From: Gordius sp. MW1
Lineage: Eukaryota > Nematomorpha > Gordioida > Gordea > Gordiidae
Length of the DNA: 64,000 nt
Assembly: GCA_964036665.1 (NCBI GenBank)
Contig: OZ038528.1
Location: 6,578,501 to 6,642,500, forward strand
Reading direction: 5' to 3'
Below are positions 45,501-57,157 of this stretch, piece by piece. Below the pieces are notes generated by a model. It did no database searches, was not told the DNA's origin, and saw nothing but the letters and a program-made list of their open reading frames with translations. Each line of letters opens with the position of its first letter. The stretch's first letter is position 1. A program made the translations under genes and the position numbers.

Positions 45501-47331
45501 TTGAGTATACGATTGATACATACGTTTTTAAATTTTACGGATAAATAAAGATCATTAAAAAGAAACTCGGGCCTTCGGCCCTCGTGGGAAGGGGGAGAAG
45601 GGAAGGGAAGAGGGGAAGGGAAGGGGGGACGACTCATCTGTACTTCGTATAAATGTATCATATTTGCTATGCAATTTATGGGCGAGAAAGGTGGGAAGGG
45701 GCGAGAATGCCTATAGGGGGGTATTAAATGCCTAATGATTAATTAATTATTTATACAAATTTTCCATTATAGACAAAATGTAATATAGGCAAAATGTAAT
45801 ATAGGCAAGGGTTAGGGTTAGATTTAGTGTTTGCATCTAGTTGCGTATTACATTAGTTTTTATGGCCTTTAGTGATTATGGGTCTAACAAACATTATATT
45901 ATAAAACAACACAATGTTAAGAATTTGCAGAATTGTTGGGAGATATTTTTTGTTGAATTTGAACAATTTTTAATTAAAAAAATCAAAAATTTAGCCAATG
46001 GTCACTTTTTCTCTATTGGTCAGTACCAACAGATACTCTATAAGTCAATGATAGCCAAAAAAAGGGAAAAAAAAATTTTGATGCTCACTTTGGCCAATGG
46101 ACATTTTTTTCATTGGTCAGCAGCCAGCACACGGTAAAAGTCGATATAAATTCATAAGAGTAAAAAAAACGGAAAAAAAATTTCGAATCACATTTTGGCC
46201 AATGGTCATTTTTTTCCATTGGTCAGCTGCCAGGACACGGTAAAAGTGGATATAAATTCATAATAGTCAAAAAAAACGAAAAAAAAGTTTTCGAATCACA
46301 TTTTGGCCAATGGTCATTTTATTCCATTGGTCAGCAGCCAGCGGACGGCCAAAAAGTTATAATAGCAATGGTAGGAACAGGAACAATCATAATAGTATAA
46401 AAAAAACGAAAAAAATAATTTCGATTCACATTTTGGCCAATGGTCATTTTTTCCATCGGTCAGGAGCCAGCGGACGGCCAAAAAATCATAATAGCAATGG
46501 TAGTAACAGGAACAATCATAATAGTCAAAAAAACGAAAAAATAAACTCGGATTCACATTTTGGCCAATGGTCATTTTTTTCATTGGTCAGCAGCCAACGG
46601 ACGGCCAAAAAGTCTTATTATTGATAGTAGCAAATACAATCATAAGAGTCAAAAAAACTCCGGGATTCTAACCCAAAAACTAGTTAAATTGCATAGCAAT
46701 TAAAAGTAAACAACTTTTATTTATGTTTATTATATAACATTGGTCAGCAGCCAGCGGACGGCCAAAAAGTCATAATAGCAAATGGTAGAAACAGGAACAA
46801 TCATAATAGTCAAAAAAAACGAAAAAAATAATTTCGATTCACATTTTGGCCAATGGTCATTTTTTTCATCGGTCAGGAGCCAGCGGACGGCCAAAAATTC
46901 TTATTATCAATGATAGTAACAAGAACAATCATAAGAGTCAAAAAAACTCCGGGATTCTAACCCCAAAACTAGTTAAATTGCATAGCAATTAAAAAGTAAA
47001 CAACTTTATGTTTATTATATAACTAGTTAAATTGCATAGCATTAAAAGTAAACAACTTTTATTTATGTTTATTATATAATAGATAATTTAACAAATCTTA
47101 TATATAACACACCGAGGGAGATAGAGATGAGGAATGGGGCACCTCTTATGCATTAATTTAAAAAATAACACAGCGAGGGAGATAGAGATGAGAGGTGGGG
47201 CACCTCTTTCTCATGCATTAATTTAAAAAAGCGATAACCTAATATACCCAATGCAAATAGATAGGGAGGATAACGGACAACGGACGGACGGACACCAAAA
47301 AACGAGCCCATAAATTGCATAGCAATTAATA
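42567..47331 (+). repeat. Tandem array of the 1.92-kb mosaic element
   Basis: One partial (42567-43480) and two full units (about 43481-45398 and 45399-47323). The period is 1,917-1,925 bp. Each unit holds a CGGGCCTTCGGCCCTCG hairpin, G/A-rich stretch, CCTATAGGGGGGTATT, TTAGGGTTAG, six or so CCAATGG/CCATTGG hairpin repeats, two ACTAGTTAAATTGCATAGCA blocks, GATAGAGATGAGGGGTGGGG repeats, GGAC repeats and the end ATAAATTGCATAGCAATTAA. Adjacent units are almost identical. Frames on both strands are shadows of the repeats. Confidence 0.93.
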
Positions 47332-48005
47332 CGATTAAGATATTTGTGAAATTTTTATAGAATAAGAGTGTGGAATGAAGCTGTAGTAGGAATATGATGA
47401 GATGGTCCACGAAGATGGCTAAACAATGAACACGCCAATATACAGTATATTCCCTACAATTAAAATTATTTATTTCAACGATATGGCTAGGTATAAAAAG
47501 TTATTATTAAATTAAACGAAAAAGATAAAATCTAATTTTTTTTTTCAATAAACTCTTTTAAATTTTAATGAAAATCATAGGCTTTCATTTCAAAAAATTC
47601 ATGAAATTTTAACTAAGGTCCTAACTAGAAATTCTACCTAACAATTAAATGTTAAATTTTTTAAAAATAGAAGTACCTGCTACGGATGAGTTTAAAGATT
47701 TGCTGCCACACGGAGTCATTTACATATACACCTGTAAAGAAAATTTATTTTAGCTAGAAAAAAGACAATATGAGTGACATGTTAACCCAAGTAGGGGTTA
47801 TCTTCGCCCAAATCCCCCAAAACGATAAGATTCAATTTAATTAAGCACGAATATTTGAATAAAACAAGCTTCTTGACACTGTCTAATACAATCCTAATTA
47901 AGCGCCCGTTTAAGACAAACTTGTGACACGCCGAAGTATTTTGAGTTCGGAAAACTCACAGTTAAAAACTACAAATGCACATCTTAATAGTGAATCTCGA
48001 GTTGG
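47332..48005. other. Spacer with one possible micro-exon
   Basis: Mostly AT-rich. On the minus strand 47731-47677 is bounded by TTTACAG and GTACTT and is open in one frame (17 codons, VYVNDSVWQQIFKLI). It could be an exon of an unseen gene. Support is weak. Confidence 0.25.
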
Positions 48006-48317
48006 AAGTCACGTTAATTTTTTCAAGATTTCACCAAAGTTAATGCTGAATTCATCAAATTAGTTTGGATGGGTATTGGACCATCAATAAAAAACGTCGC
48101 TTTAAATAATAAATTCATAACAACCTCTAATTTTCTTATTCACGACCAAAGAGGTCTCTTTGTCAAATCTGAAATGGACTCATATTATGCCAATTTAGGT
48201 GGTAACTATCGAATCTTATATGCATACTCAATCCTTGCAATATATGTTTCAGAAAAAGAAAATAATGGCGTAAAAATCATCATTTGTACCACGACCAAAA
48301 CTAGTTTTAAAACTTAG
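48006..48317 (+). CDS. Unassigned plus-strand ORF
   Basis: Open for about 100 codons up to TAA at 48317, with the first ATG at 48069. The peptide includes FIKLVWMGIGPSIKN, slightly reminiscent of CAP-domain FTQxVWxxxxxxG, but the rest does not follow that family. It lies immediately 3' of the convergent carboxypeptidase locus. Chance or decayed gene are both possible. Confidence 0.25.
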
Positions 48318-50398
48318 CGCTCTCACATATCATTTATAAACTTTTCACATAAAACTCAAAAAAATCTTAATAAGCCATAATCTGACGTCTCCTTTTATTC
48401 CTGTATGGGTGGATAATTTCTAGCGCCAGACTCAACGTTATAATCGACCTGGCCATAATAATCTGCATCGCGATAGGTTGGTGGTTGGCTTCGATCGTTA
48501 AAATCGACTTTTTCAGCTTCGGGCGGGGGTTTCGTGGGGTCTGTCAGACCCCGGACCTCGATTTCCTTCCGCTAGTCGTGTAGCCCGGGGCCTTTACCGT
48601 TATTTGGTAGTGGCCGGGCGTGAGGAGTCTGAAGTAATCTCCTTGCGGGGCTAGATGTCAATAACAAAGGCATTTTTAACAAAGCGTTAGCTGCAAATTT
48701 TAAACAATTATAACCAGTGATCAAATTTCAAAAGATTAACATAGATTTTAACTTATTGTTACAAATTGTGTCGTTTGGTTTAGTGTTTATAATGTAATAT
48801 TGATAATAACAATGAATAAAACGACCACCAAAATTGTCTCCTAAAAATATGACCCCATCTGACCAACGGAGAGTTAATTAATATACACTTGACTAAAAAT
48901 ATGAAGTTAGATTAAGGGCCAGTCGACCTTAAAAATAAAACGGCGTCTTTTAAAGACGTCAACTTCAAAGGGTGCCCTTTATTAAACTTTAGTAAATAAG
49001 CTTTGAAAACTTATGTTCTACAAAGATACTTCGCTTAAATAGGTCAGGTTGCAAAAGTTAAAACTTACAACATTTTGCAGTAAAGTCTTCTTAGCATTAA
49101 TCTCTAGAAATTTGCCATTTAATAAGTTATAGAAATTCCAAAATCTAGTCCCTCTTGGTTAGACAAACACAGATAAAGGTGTTAAAAATTATAAAAGCGG
49201 ACATAAAAATTATACTGCTAGTAACGTCGTGCTTTATATCGGTTCCATCCGTCATATTTTTGACTTTTATAGTTGCTATGGCATCTATGGTTCGATTTGG
49301 GTAACTAGCGTCATACAGCATACCCTTGATAATGTGAGCCTGGAGAATAATATAATACAATTAAAAAAACAAACTTATTTCATATTTTATTGATATTTAA
49401 ACTTTTTCATAATTAGTGTTTCATAGACAGTATTTCACTTAATTTATAAAGGATAAACGTTTTTTTAATCAACGATAATAATACTCGGGGCAAATAATTT
49501 ATGACTAAAATATTGAATAGGAGCTCGATTTTATCTTGATTAACAATTCTAACAGACCCCAAATTAGTAAAAATGCGTTTTTTCCAATTTGATTTGTTGA
49601 CAAAAGTTTTATTATACATCAAACGTTCAACGAATATATGCCAGCAGGTACAATTACAAACTAATAAATTAGCTAAACAAAACGTCTTTAATGTTATGAA
49701 TTTAAGGCCTCTTAAAACCACTAACCCAGATTTAATGGACTTGTACTGAGACTTTGGAAAAAGTTAAATGATTGATTCGACAGCCAAAAGTTTAAAATTT
49801 AACTAGTGCCACAAATGAAATTTATGCAGGTCAGCATTTTTCCATGGCAAAAGCAAACTTTTCATATAAAAGGAAATCTAAATAAATAATATAACGTGGT
49901 ACTGGTGACTAACCTGCCAAATAAAGTTGATGAGGGAATCCTTGTTATCTTTTCGGTACTAGTACTGTAACAGCTAGTGGGGTTTGGGAAATTTTTGGCA
50001 ACTCAGCTCCAGGGTTATTTCAAATGCGTTCGTGGCCAAGTAGTTGAAATCTTGCATGCCCGCGGAAAAATATAACACGCACGACGTTACCTTTTGACTA
50101 AACATCGCTATAAAACGGGCAAAATTAGTGGTGAGAAAATCCCACCCAAAGATCTTGGATTGGATGCTTGCAAAACCGCGATGTCTTAAATTTCACTAAC
50201 CCAAAAACCTTTATGATAGGATTAAGGTTAGGGGGCAACTTAAAAATTTTTCAAAGTCCCAACTAAAACTTTAAAAATGAAGGCTAAAATGGCTGGTTAG
50301 TTAGTAGTCAAACTTCCATCCTCATTTTTCTACAAAAAAAGTAATTAAAGAACTTTTTAAGGCTTGTCGAAATTTATCGGGCTATATAACAAAGGGAC

Positions 50399-50601
50399 TA
50401 GTGTTGTAAAAACGGCTAGATTTTGTTTGGTCGACCTTCAGTTTAACTAAGACTAACGGTCGACTCTGGTCTCTTTTCAGCTTTTGACTAAGCCTAGGGG
50501 TCGAATAAGAAAAATAAACCAAAAAACCTTTGGTAAGTTTATGTTTAGTCGACCAAAAGCAAAGGTCGACCAAATGAAACTCAGCCGTTTTTACAAGACT
50601 A
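50399..50601. mobile_element. hAT MITE abutting a splice donor
   Basis: 203 bp with ends TAGTGTTGTAAAAACGGC and (reverse) TAGTCTTGTAAAAACGGC. Subterminal GGTCGACC repeats. Target-site duplication AAAGGGAC/AAGGGGAC (7 of 8). The right-hand copy of the duplication overlaps the last two bases of the GTAAGT donor of the carboxypeptidase exon 50747-50614. Confidence 0.88.
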
Positions 50602-50775
50602 AAGGGGACTTACCACCCGACACGCTATACCAATCAGCTCCGTTGGTGATGCCGTAATCACCGAAATTACGGTCGGACATGGGACAAAATTGGCGAGTTT
50701 GGTTGGACATGACGGGGGGCAGGAGGGAATACGATTTAGCCAGGTACCTGCACGTGCGTTTAAAATTTTATCTTT

Positions 50776-51156
50776 AAGGGCTTGTCTTAATATCGGATTT
50801 TGCTGCGCAGCAAAAAACGTCTTACGGGTATAACATAGCCATGTCTTAACTTGGAATGGAATTCACAGCAGATTTACATTTCAGACGCATAACATGACAA
50901 CGATTTTGTTCGAAGCAAAAAAATTTTCTAAAATTTGTCAAGCTTAATTGTTGTATGTTTCTAAATTTTATGTGTCAGCAAAGTTTAGATTTGATCTCAA
51001 GAGTTGTAATAAACAAAAAAAAACGTTTTTAACTATCAAAAAACAAAATATTAATAATTACATTACAACCGAGTTTGACTCATGAAATTGAATCGGTATT
51101 TAGACAAAGATAAATTTGCGCGATTTGAATCTGAATCCGATATTAAGACAAGCCCT
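50776..51156. mobile_element. TIR MITE (AAGGGCTTGTCTTAATATC family), long copy
   Basis: Ends AAGGGCTTGTCTTAATATC and GATATTAAGACAAGCCCT. It shares GCTGCGCAGC and internal blocks with 24567-24883 but has about 60 extra bp. It lies in the intron between the first two carboxypeptidase exons here. Part of a minus-strand frame (51100-51405) overlaps it and is not a supported gene. Confidence 0.8.
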
Positions 51157-52149
51157 AAGGCGTGAGATCTCACAAATAGTGTTGGCAAATAAGTGAGCTA
51201 CTAAGGCGCCAAGATAAAATAAATCCTCCTCATCCTCAATGTAATATGTTTTTTCCAGATTTTTTATAGATGACTTTACGGTTTGACAAAATGAAGATAA
51301 AATTATTTTGTTATACCTGATAGTTTTTTTAATATTTCGCTCAGTTCTTAAATTAAAAGTAGTCTTAAGAAGCAAAAAAACGAAATAATTTAAGCCATCG
51401 GCCAAAATTGATAGCCATTAAATCCTCCCCTAAAAGAAATGTATTTTTTTTGTCGTTTTAAGACTCATTTAGGTATTAATTATCCTATCGAAAGGCTATA
51501 TAACATAGAAACAACGGCAGGAGCAAGCTATACTGGCATCATAAAGCATATTGTTAACGTAAATAGGAGTTTCGGTTCGGCATTTAAAAATTATATAAAA
51601 AAATAAAACCATAATGCCTGCTAATTATTATAAGAATAAACCGTCTAATAGTTCTTTTAAAAAATATGAAATACTCCTAATTTGGATAAAATTACTAAAA
51701 GCTTTCACAAACGGCAAAAGTTATTACCGCAGGGTCGAGCAAACAAACTTAGATCCGTCCCCAGTTACACAAATATTTACGTTCTGTTTAAATATAACTA
51801 AAAAATTGTTGTAAAATTTAAAACTTACTTAAAAACATTGTCATCCGGGGTGCGAGTATACTCCAGGTCCCGCCCACTTTGACTTTCGTCGTAGGGGTAA
51901 ATGGCCACTTTATCACCTTCGTGCAAGTTTGCGGAGAGAACGAATGGGTATAGGAACATCCACCTTATCATGGCTTGCGTTTCGGGTTGCAGCTGCATAG
52001 GCGGGGCGTGAAAAAGGGAACTGGTAGAAAAAGTTTCAAAAATTATACGATCATATGAACAGCATAAATTGGCGAAAATTTACTTTTATTTCATTAATTT
52101 ATGAGCTCGATAAGCGATATAAGCAAATATAATGCTTATTATGAGTTGG

Positions 52150-52307
52150 CATGGGCGTAGCCAAGGAGGGCAGGGAAGGGCGATTGACCCCCTATAAATC
52201 CTAAAAAATTGTTAAAATTCTTCAAAATTATGGTTAAAATTTCAAAAAATTATCATTTTGCCCATCCGTATATCAATTGCCCCCCTCCTATGCTGTCTAC
52301 GCCCATG
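52150..52307. mobile_element. MITE, CATGGGCGTAGCC family
   Basis: Ends CATGGGCGTAGCCAAGG and GTCTACGCCCATG, with the family's internal TTTCAAAAAATTATCATTTT. No clear target-site duplication. Confidence 0.8.
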
Positions 52308-52434
52308 CTAACAAATGAACTACTTGTAATTAAGTGTGCTTGTATATGTTATTGAGAATTTTTATGTTTAATATAAACAAAAGTCGGTAACTTCTCATTA
52401 ATTTGATATATTTTCTGAATTGTAATAGGCAGGC

Positions 52435-52611
52435 ATGATGAGGTGTCACGCCTCGCCCAGCGGGTACGTGGATGAAGATGACGATTACTTTAACCGAGAC
52501 ACACCCTCCGCCCCAAACCTACCCCCTCACGTCGGTGTGGGGCTGGGAATAGCCACACACTTGCCCCCGACGCCATGCCCCATCCCATGGTGCTTAAAAC
52601 ACTTCTTATAA
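52435..52611 (+). CDS. Small GC-rich ORF, 58 aa, unassigned
   Basis: ATG to TAA with GC content far above its surroundings. Acidic patch DEDDDYFNRD, then Pro/Gly/His-rich sequence. It follows an AGGCAGGC acceptor-like context. It could be an exon or a GC-rich repeat; no family is recognised. Confidence 0.28.
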   Translation: MMRCHASPSGYVDEDDDYFNRDTPSAPNLPPHVGVGLGIATHLPPTPCPIPWCLKHFL

Positions 52612-53344
52612 ATTCATTTTTTTGCCCTATTAGTTAATGCAATCATAAGTTTCCTTCTAAGCTTATTCAGTACATGGGGGAAATTCGAATGTATTGGCCG
52701 TTTAAGCCAAATTCTTAAATGCATTTGATGCTTTAGAATGACTTTTAAGGCACTAGGCTATTTAGGTTGTGCTAATTCATCTATAAAGGTCGACTGAATC
52801 ATTTTGGTCCACAACTTTTACGAACCCTATGACCACCCATCCAAAGGTTACCCGAAGCTCGTTCGACCCTGATGTCTTAATTTTTGCTGTTTCAATATAG
52901 TTTTTTGGGCTTAGTCCGAATCTTGGCATAATGTGGCACAAGTGACTTTAAAACTTGGTTTGAACCAGCGACTCATTTATAAAGTGCTTATGTATTTCAG
53001 GATTTTTATATTTCATTGTTTACGTGGGCAGGATGACTTTCAACTCAAACCGCTACAACTAGTAGCAGTAGAGTTGTTAAATTGCTAACTTTAGCAATGC
53101 TAACTATGTGCTATGCTCGAGCACGAACACTAGCTGGATAATATGCTAGTTTAACACAATGAGTGCTAGCTGCTAGGTGCAAAAGTTTTAACAGTAGCAC
53201 TTAAAAATGCTCGTGAGGTTATCGAAGCAGCCAAATCTGTTAAAAAATTTAGGAGGAGCTCGAGCAGTAAATTCGAGCAGATAGTAATGAATTGCTATTT
53301 GTTAAAATTACAATTTTAATCCTATTATATATCATAAATAAATT
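52612..53344. other. Spacer without supported gene
   Basis: Mixed AT-rich DNA. 53090-53290 is rich in GCTAGC/CTCGAGCA short palindromic words. No coding frame of note. Confidence 0.4.
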
Positions 53345-53351
53345 AAGAACT

Positions 53352-53700
53352 TTGCCCCCCCCCTATTCTTTACCCTCTTTCTAACCAGAGGGGGGGGGGG
53401 CGCCCCCCCCCCTTATTATTTACCCTCTTTCTTACCAGATGAGAGGGGGGGGGGGTGTTTTGCCCCCCCCCTTATTTTTTATCTTTTTTATCACCAGAGG
53501 GGAGATGGGGGGAGGGGGGTGTTTTGCCCCCATTTTTTATCCTCTTTCTCACCAGAGGGGAGATGGGGGGGCCTATTTTTTATCCTCTTTCTCATCAGAG
53601 GGGAGATGAGGGGGGGGCCTTATTTTTTATCCTCTTTCTTACCAAAGGGAGGGGGGTGTTTTGCCCCCCCCCTCCTTATTTTTTATCCTCTTTCTTCTTA
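53352..53700. repeat. G/C-run minisatellite, ~55-65 bp x 6
   Basis: Repeats of TTATTTTTTATCCTCTTTCT, ACCAGAGGGGAGATGG and long G and C homopolymer runs. Frames through it are artefacts of the repeat. The alternating G and C runs could fold into hairpins or quadruplexes. Confidence 0.88.
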
Positions 53701-53873
53701 GTGTAACATAGGTATATAATATATAAATAAAATAAGTGGTTTATGAACTTAAGTATACAATGCTATATATAATCTGATGATATAAAATCAATTGTTGATA
53801 TGAAGGATTTTATAGGATTAAGTCTACTTGTCAAAAAGGACCAAAAGAGAAAGAGAAATTCAGTCATCTACGC

Positions 53874-54440
53874 CAGTGATTCTTAACCTGGGGGTCGCGA
53901 CCCCCTAGGGGGTCGCGTGAAGTTTGCTGGGGTCGCCAAATTTTTTTAGAATAAAATAAAAATATTCAGAAAAGCTTTAGAAAAAATACTCACCAGTGGA
54001 TTCGAACTCGTTGTCTTAAGATTCATTATTAGAATTAATAAATGATTGTAATTTTAAATCTTTGTTTAAAACTAAAAGTTTGCCGCAATTTTGGATACAA
54101 ATTCGTGCAGAATATCCTCCATTATTTTCAGCAGCAATTCAAAATTTGCTGCCTTTCGCTAGTACATATTTGTGTGAAAAAGGATTCTCAACTACGGTGG
54201 ATATAAAAACTAAAAAACGCAATCGATTGCGACTAGATTCCTGCATGAAGCTAGCATTACAAACAATTGAACCAAGAATTAACAAATTGGCTGAAGATGT
54301 TCAGCAGCAGAACTCATTAAATATATTTCCGAATGCATATATTTTTTATTTTAAACATTGTTTTTATGTTTAATTATGATTTTATGTTATTATTATTTCA
54401 TTATCTATTTAAATTTTAAATAGATAATGAAATAATAAAG
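53874..54440 (+). mobile_element. hAT remnant, ZBED5/Charlie type
   Basis: Left terminus CAGTGATTCTTAACCTGGGG followed by the GTCGCGACCCC palindrome, the end type of Charlie-like hAT elements. Inside, 54060-54373 keeps the C-terminal dimerisation part of the transposase: FWIQIRAEYPPLFSAAIQNL, LLPFASTYLCEKGFSTTV and KKRNRLRLDSCMKLAL. Most of the transposase and the right terminus are missing. Confidence 0.85.
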
Positions 54441-54466
54441 TTTTGTTTTATGTTTATTATATAAAA

Positions 54467-56003
54467 CTAGCTGTGCCCGGCCAAGCGTTGCTTTGGCTCA
54501 GTCCTTAAGTGGTTAATTAAGTATAAGCTATTAATAAGACTTATCTAAAATGGGGTCATATATGAAATAATTTATAATGTGAAAGGTCCGAATGATTTTA
54601 TGAACCCACTATTTTTAGTATATATTTATATAATAAGACAAACCAAATGCAAATTCTGTTTTAGTCATCAAATCCGACTAAAATTAAATGTTTTTGAAAA
54701 AATTGCTTATTGATGCTGTTACTTATTATACAATAATACCATTGTTTAATTTTTCTAGTTAGCTGATTTATTTGAAATACAATTTTCTTTAATATAATAA
54801 AATAATTAATTGAAGGATGGATAATTATTAAAAATATGCTTCTATGATCGACCACGTGATAATAATGACAAAAACTGCATAATTTAAAGTTTATTTATTT
54901 AATTTAAATAGTCTGTTAAACCCCAATAATTTTAACCGTATACTGTAACATTTTATTATACTTTTAAATATCTAATTCGAGAAAACTTCAGCTTTGTATG
55001 TATGACGTCATTATTGTATATGCTGCTATAAATGAAACTGGACGGGAAATGTCAGATATTTTTAAAACAAAAAGGTATTTTAGGAATCTGAAAAAGCTAT
55101 TTTACCCCTGGCCTATCTGGGCATCTACGGCTAAATTTTCGCTCAAATCGGTTCTGAAGTTTCAGAATTTAGCCCTTTTTTAAAACCAAAAGGCCGAAAA
55201 ATGTCTGATATTTTTAAAACTAAAAGGAATTTTAGCAATCTGAAAAAGCTATTTTACACCTGGCCGCCCTGAGAACCTACGGGTAAAGTTTCGCGCAAAT
55301 CGGGCCGATGATAGATAAATAATGACATTTATATATAAATAGCATTTACTCAGAATAATCAACCTTTGACTATTTTATATTACATTTAAATTATATATAC
55401 TTTCATCTTTCTCATTTAAAATATCTCATTTAATGATAATGAGAAAAATTCATCTTCTTCACCTATATATATTCTCAAATAATCTATAATTTTATTTATT
55501 TCAGGTTAATTCATAAATTTTATGTTGTCACCGTTAAGAAAAGATGACGTTTAAGAAATTTAATTCATAAATTTTATGTTGTCTTGTCACCGTTAAGAAA
55601 AGATGACGTTTAAGAAATTTAATTCATAAATTTTATATTGTCACCGTTAAGAAAAGATGACGTTTAAGAAATTTAATTCATAAATTTTATGTTGTCACCG
55701 TTAAGAAAAGATTACGTTTTACTACAAACTACTATAAGTGATACACTTTTACTAGAGAACTGTCTGTATATTCAAATTTTCAACGAACGCGAGGAGGTGC
55801 GTTTGATTGACATTTTATTGAACGTCAAAACGCATAAAACCCAATATCTCGAAAACTAAAAGGAATTTTAGGATTCTGAAAAAGCTATTTTACCCCTGGC
55901 CGCCCTGGGAACCTAGGGGTAAATTTTTGCGCGAATCGGACCGGTAGTTTCAGAATTTAGCCCTTACATACATATATACATACACTTTACTTTATATATA
56001 TAG
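54467..56003 (+). mobile_element. Composite repeat, relative of 33838-35088
   Basis: Starts ACTAGCTGTGCCCGGCCAAG and ends TTTATATATATAGA at 56003. The tail (CTCGAAAACTAAAAGGAATT, GGACCGGTAGTTTCAGAATT) is present in full at 55790-55980 and in part at 55060-55180 and 55195-55320. The two-ended structure is inference. Confidence 0.5.
55502..55725. repeat. Tandem repeat, 4 x ~57 bp
   Basis: Units of TTCATAAATTTTATGTTGTC, ACCGTTAAGAAAAGATGACG and TTTAAGAAATTTAA. Consistent spacing, last unit partial. Confidence 0.88.
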
Positions 56004-56229
56004 ATGAAAAAATAATAGAAAATATTATCAGATACTCGTAATCGTCTCTTGGTTGTTCATGGTTGTGACCATAGGTTGCTTGTGGAAAAGCTATAATTTT
56101 AGCTTTTCCGGGGCACCCTTTATCCCTACACCGATAATATGTAGAAGACCCTTTTCTTGTTATCTTTTGGTATAAATATCCCCCAAAGTATAATAAAAAG
56201 CCATTCTTTTGCGAAGGAATAAACTGCAT
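56004..56229 (-). pseudogene. FLYWCH zinc-finger fragment
   Basis: Minus-strand frame with FIPSQKNGFLLYFGGYLYQK, TYYRCRDKGCPGKAKI and YGHNHEQP. This is the FLYWCH finger: F and GY hydrophobics, a C-x4-C pair and a terminal H-x-H. About ten residues between the Lys-rich strand and the HNH appear shortened. FLYWCH fingers are common at the N-terminus of MULE-type transposases and derived host proteins. The frame runs directly into the Helitron-like terminus at 56003. Probably a transposon-derived fragment. Confidence 0.75.
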
Positions 56230-56499
56230 GATAGCTAGAAATAAATAGTTTTTAAAATTATATTAAATACCTGAATGGTTTTGTATATTTTGTAATGCAT
56301 CAACCATTAATTGTGCATCTAGGTGAGAACCTTTAAAATGTATTATATAATTAGGTTAGATGTAAATTTTACTGTCAAGGGAAGAATCGTTATTTGACAT
56401 GGAATATGCATTTATTGGGACAGCACTTTGTGTAATAATAGATGTATGACCTACTGAAAATAATTAAATTTCAGATAACATTTTAATAAAGATTACTCT

Positions 56500-56890
56500 T
56501 GAAATATGAACTAAAGTAAAAAATTAAAAAACTGAAACAGAAAATTACTGGTAATATATTTGTTATTGAGGACAGTGCTCCAGCAGACAGACTGGAACTT
56601 GAAATATAAGCTAAAGTAAAAAATTAAAAAACTGAAACATAAAATTACTTGGTAATATATTTGTTATTGAGGACAATGCTCCAGAAGACAGACGAGAACT
56701 TGAAATATAAGCTAAAGTAAAAAATTAAAAAAACGTAAACATAAAATTACTTGGTAATATATTTGTTATTGAGGATAATGCTCCAGCAAAGAGACTGGTG
56801 AAATATAAGCTTAAGTAAAAAATTCTTAAACATAAAATTACTTGGTAATATATTTGTTATTGAGGATAATGCTCCAGCGATTCATGCCCA
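56500..56890. repeat. Tandem repeat, 4 x ~98 bp
   Basis: Units contain GAAATATAAGCTAAAGTAAA, ACATAAAATTACTTGGTAAT and TTGAGGACAATGCTCCAG. The unit at 56795 is shortened. Confidence 0.88.
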
Positions 56891-57157
56891 AAATTCAATG
56901 AGACAAAATATAATGGTTACAGCTCAAAATGCCACACTCAATATCACGGAAAATTAAATTTCAAATGGGGAGGGAATTTGATGTGCATCTAATCCTAACC
57001 CTAACCTAAAACGCTGACCTAAAACACTACCCTGAACCTTAACCCTGTCCCTTAAAGTTTTATAGTGCAGCAATAATTGTTAAATGCATACACATGCGCA
57101 TTATTAAAATGCGCAGCTATCTGATTGGTCTGTTAAATGCTTACGCATGCGCATTAT

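Larger units (their letters stand above)
48395..51992 (-). pseudogene. M14 metallocarboxypeptidase, last five exons (lesions)
   Basis: Minus-strand exons with continuous phases. 51992-51829 (54 codons + 2): [20 protein letters not shown], with the zinc-ligand His of NLHxG. 50747-50614: GITNGADWYSVSGG. 50059-49914: MQDFNYLATNAFEITLELSC, with the Tyr of FNY and the catalytic Glu of LELSC. 49339-49216: HIIKGMLYDASYPNRT, start of the transthyretin-like domain. 48650-48395: GDYFRLLTPGHY then an acidic Pro/Tyr-rich tail to TAA. This is the CPD/CPE/CPM-type regulatory carboxypeptidase, which trims C-terminal Arg/Lys. Lesions: the acceptor of the third exon reads GG instead of AG; two TAG codons at 49974-49976 and 49959-49961; a one-base frameshift near 48566. 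Donors are GTAAGT, GTAAGT, GTTAGT and GTATAA. 5' exons are not found. Confidence 0.85.

Noticed and set aside
43311-47410. Repeated minus-strand frames with GILGYRFFKLMHEKEVPHPS
   Set aside because: They occur once per 1.92-kb unit and end in simple repeats (GGAC, GATAGAGATGAGG). The frame breaks in some units, so coding is not supported.
48006-48317. CAP/SCP-domain assignment of the plus-strand ORF
   Set aside because: Only one short motif resembles CAP; the remaining conserved His/Glu pattern is absent.
53455-53706. Plus-strand frames with FILFLT and FYPLS repeats
   Set aside because: Artefacts of the G/C-run minisatellite; several frames are open at once.
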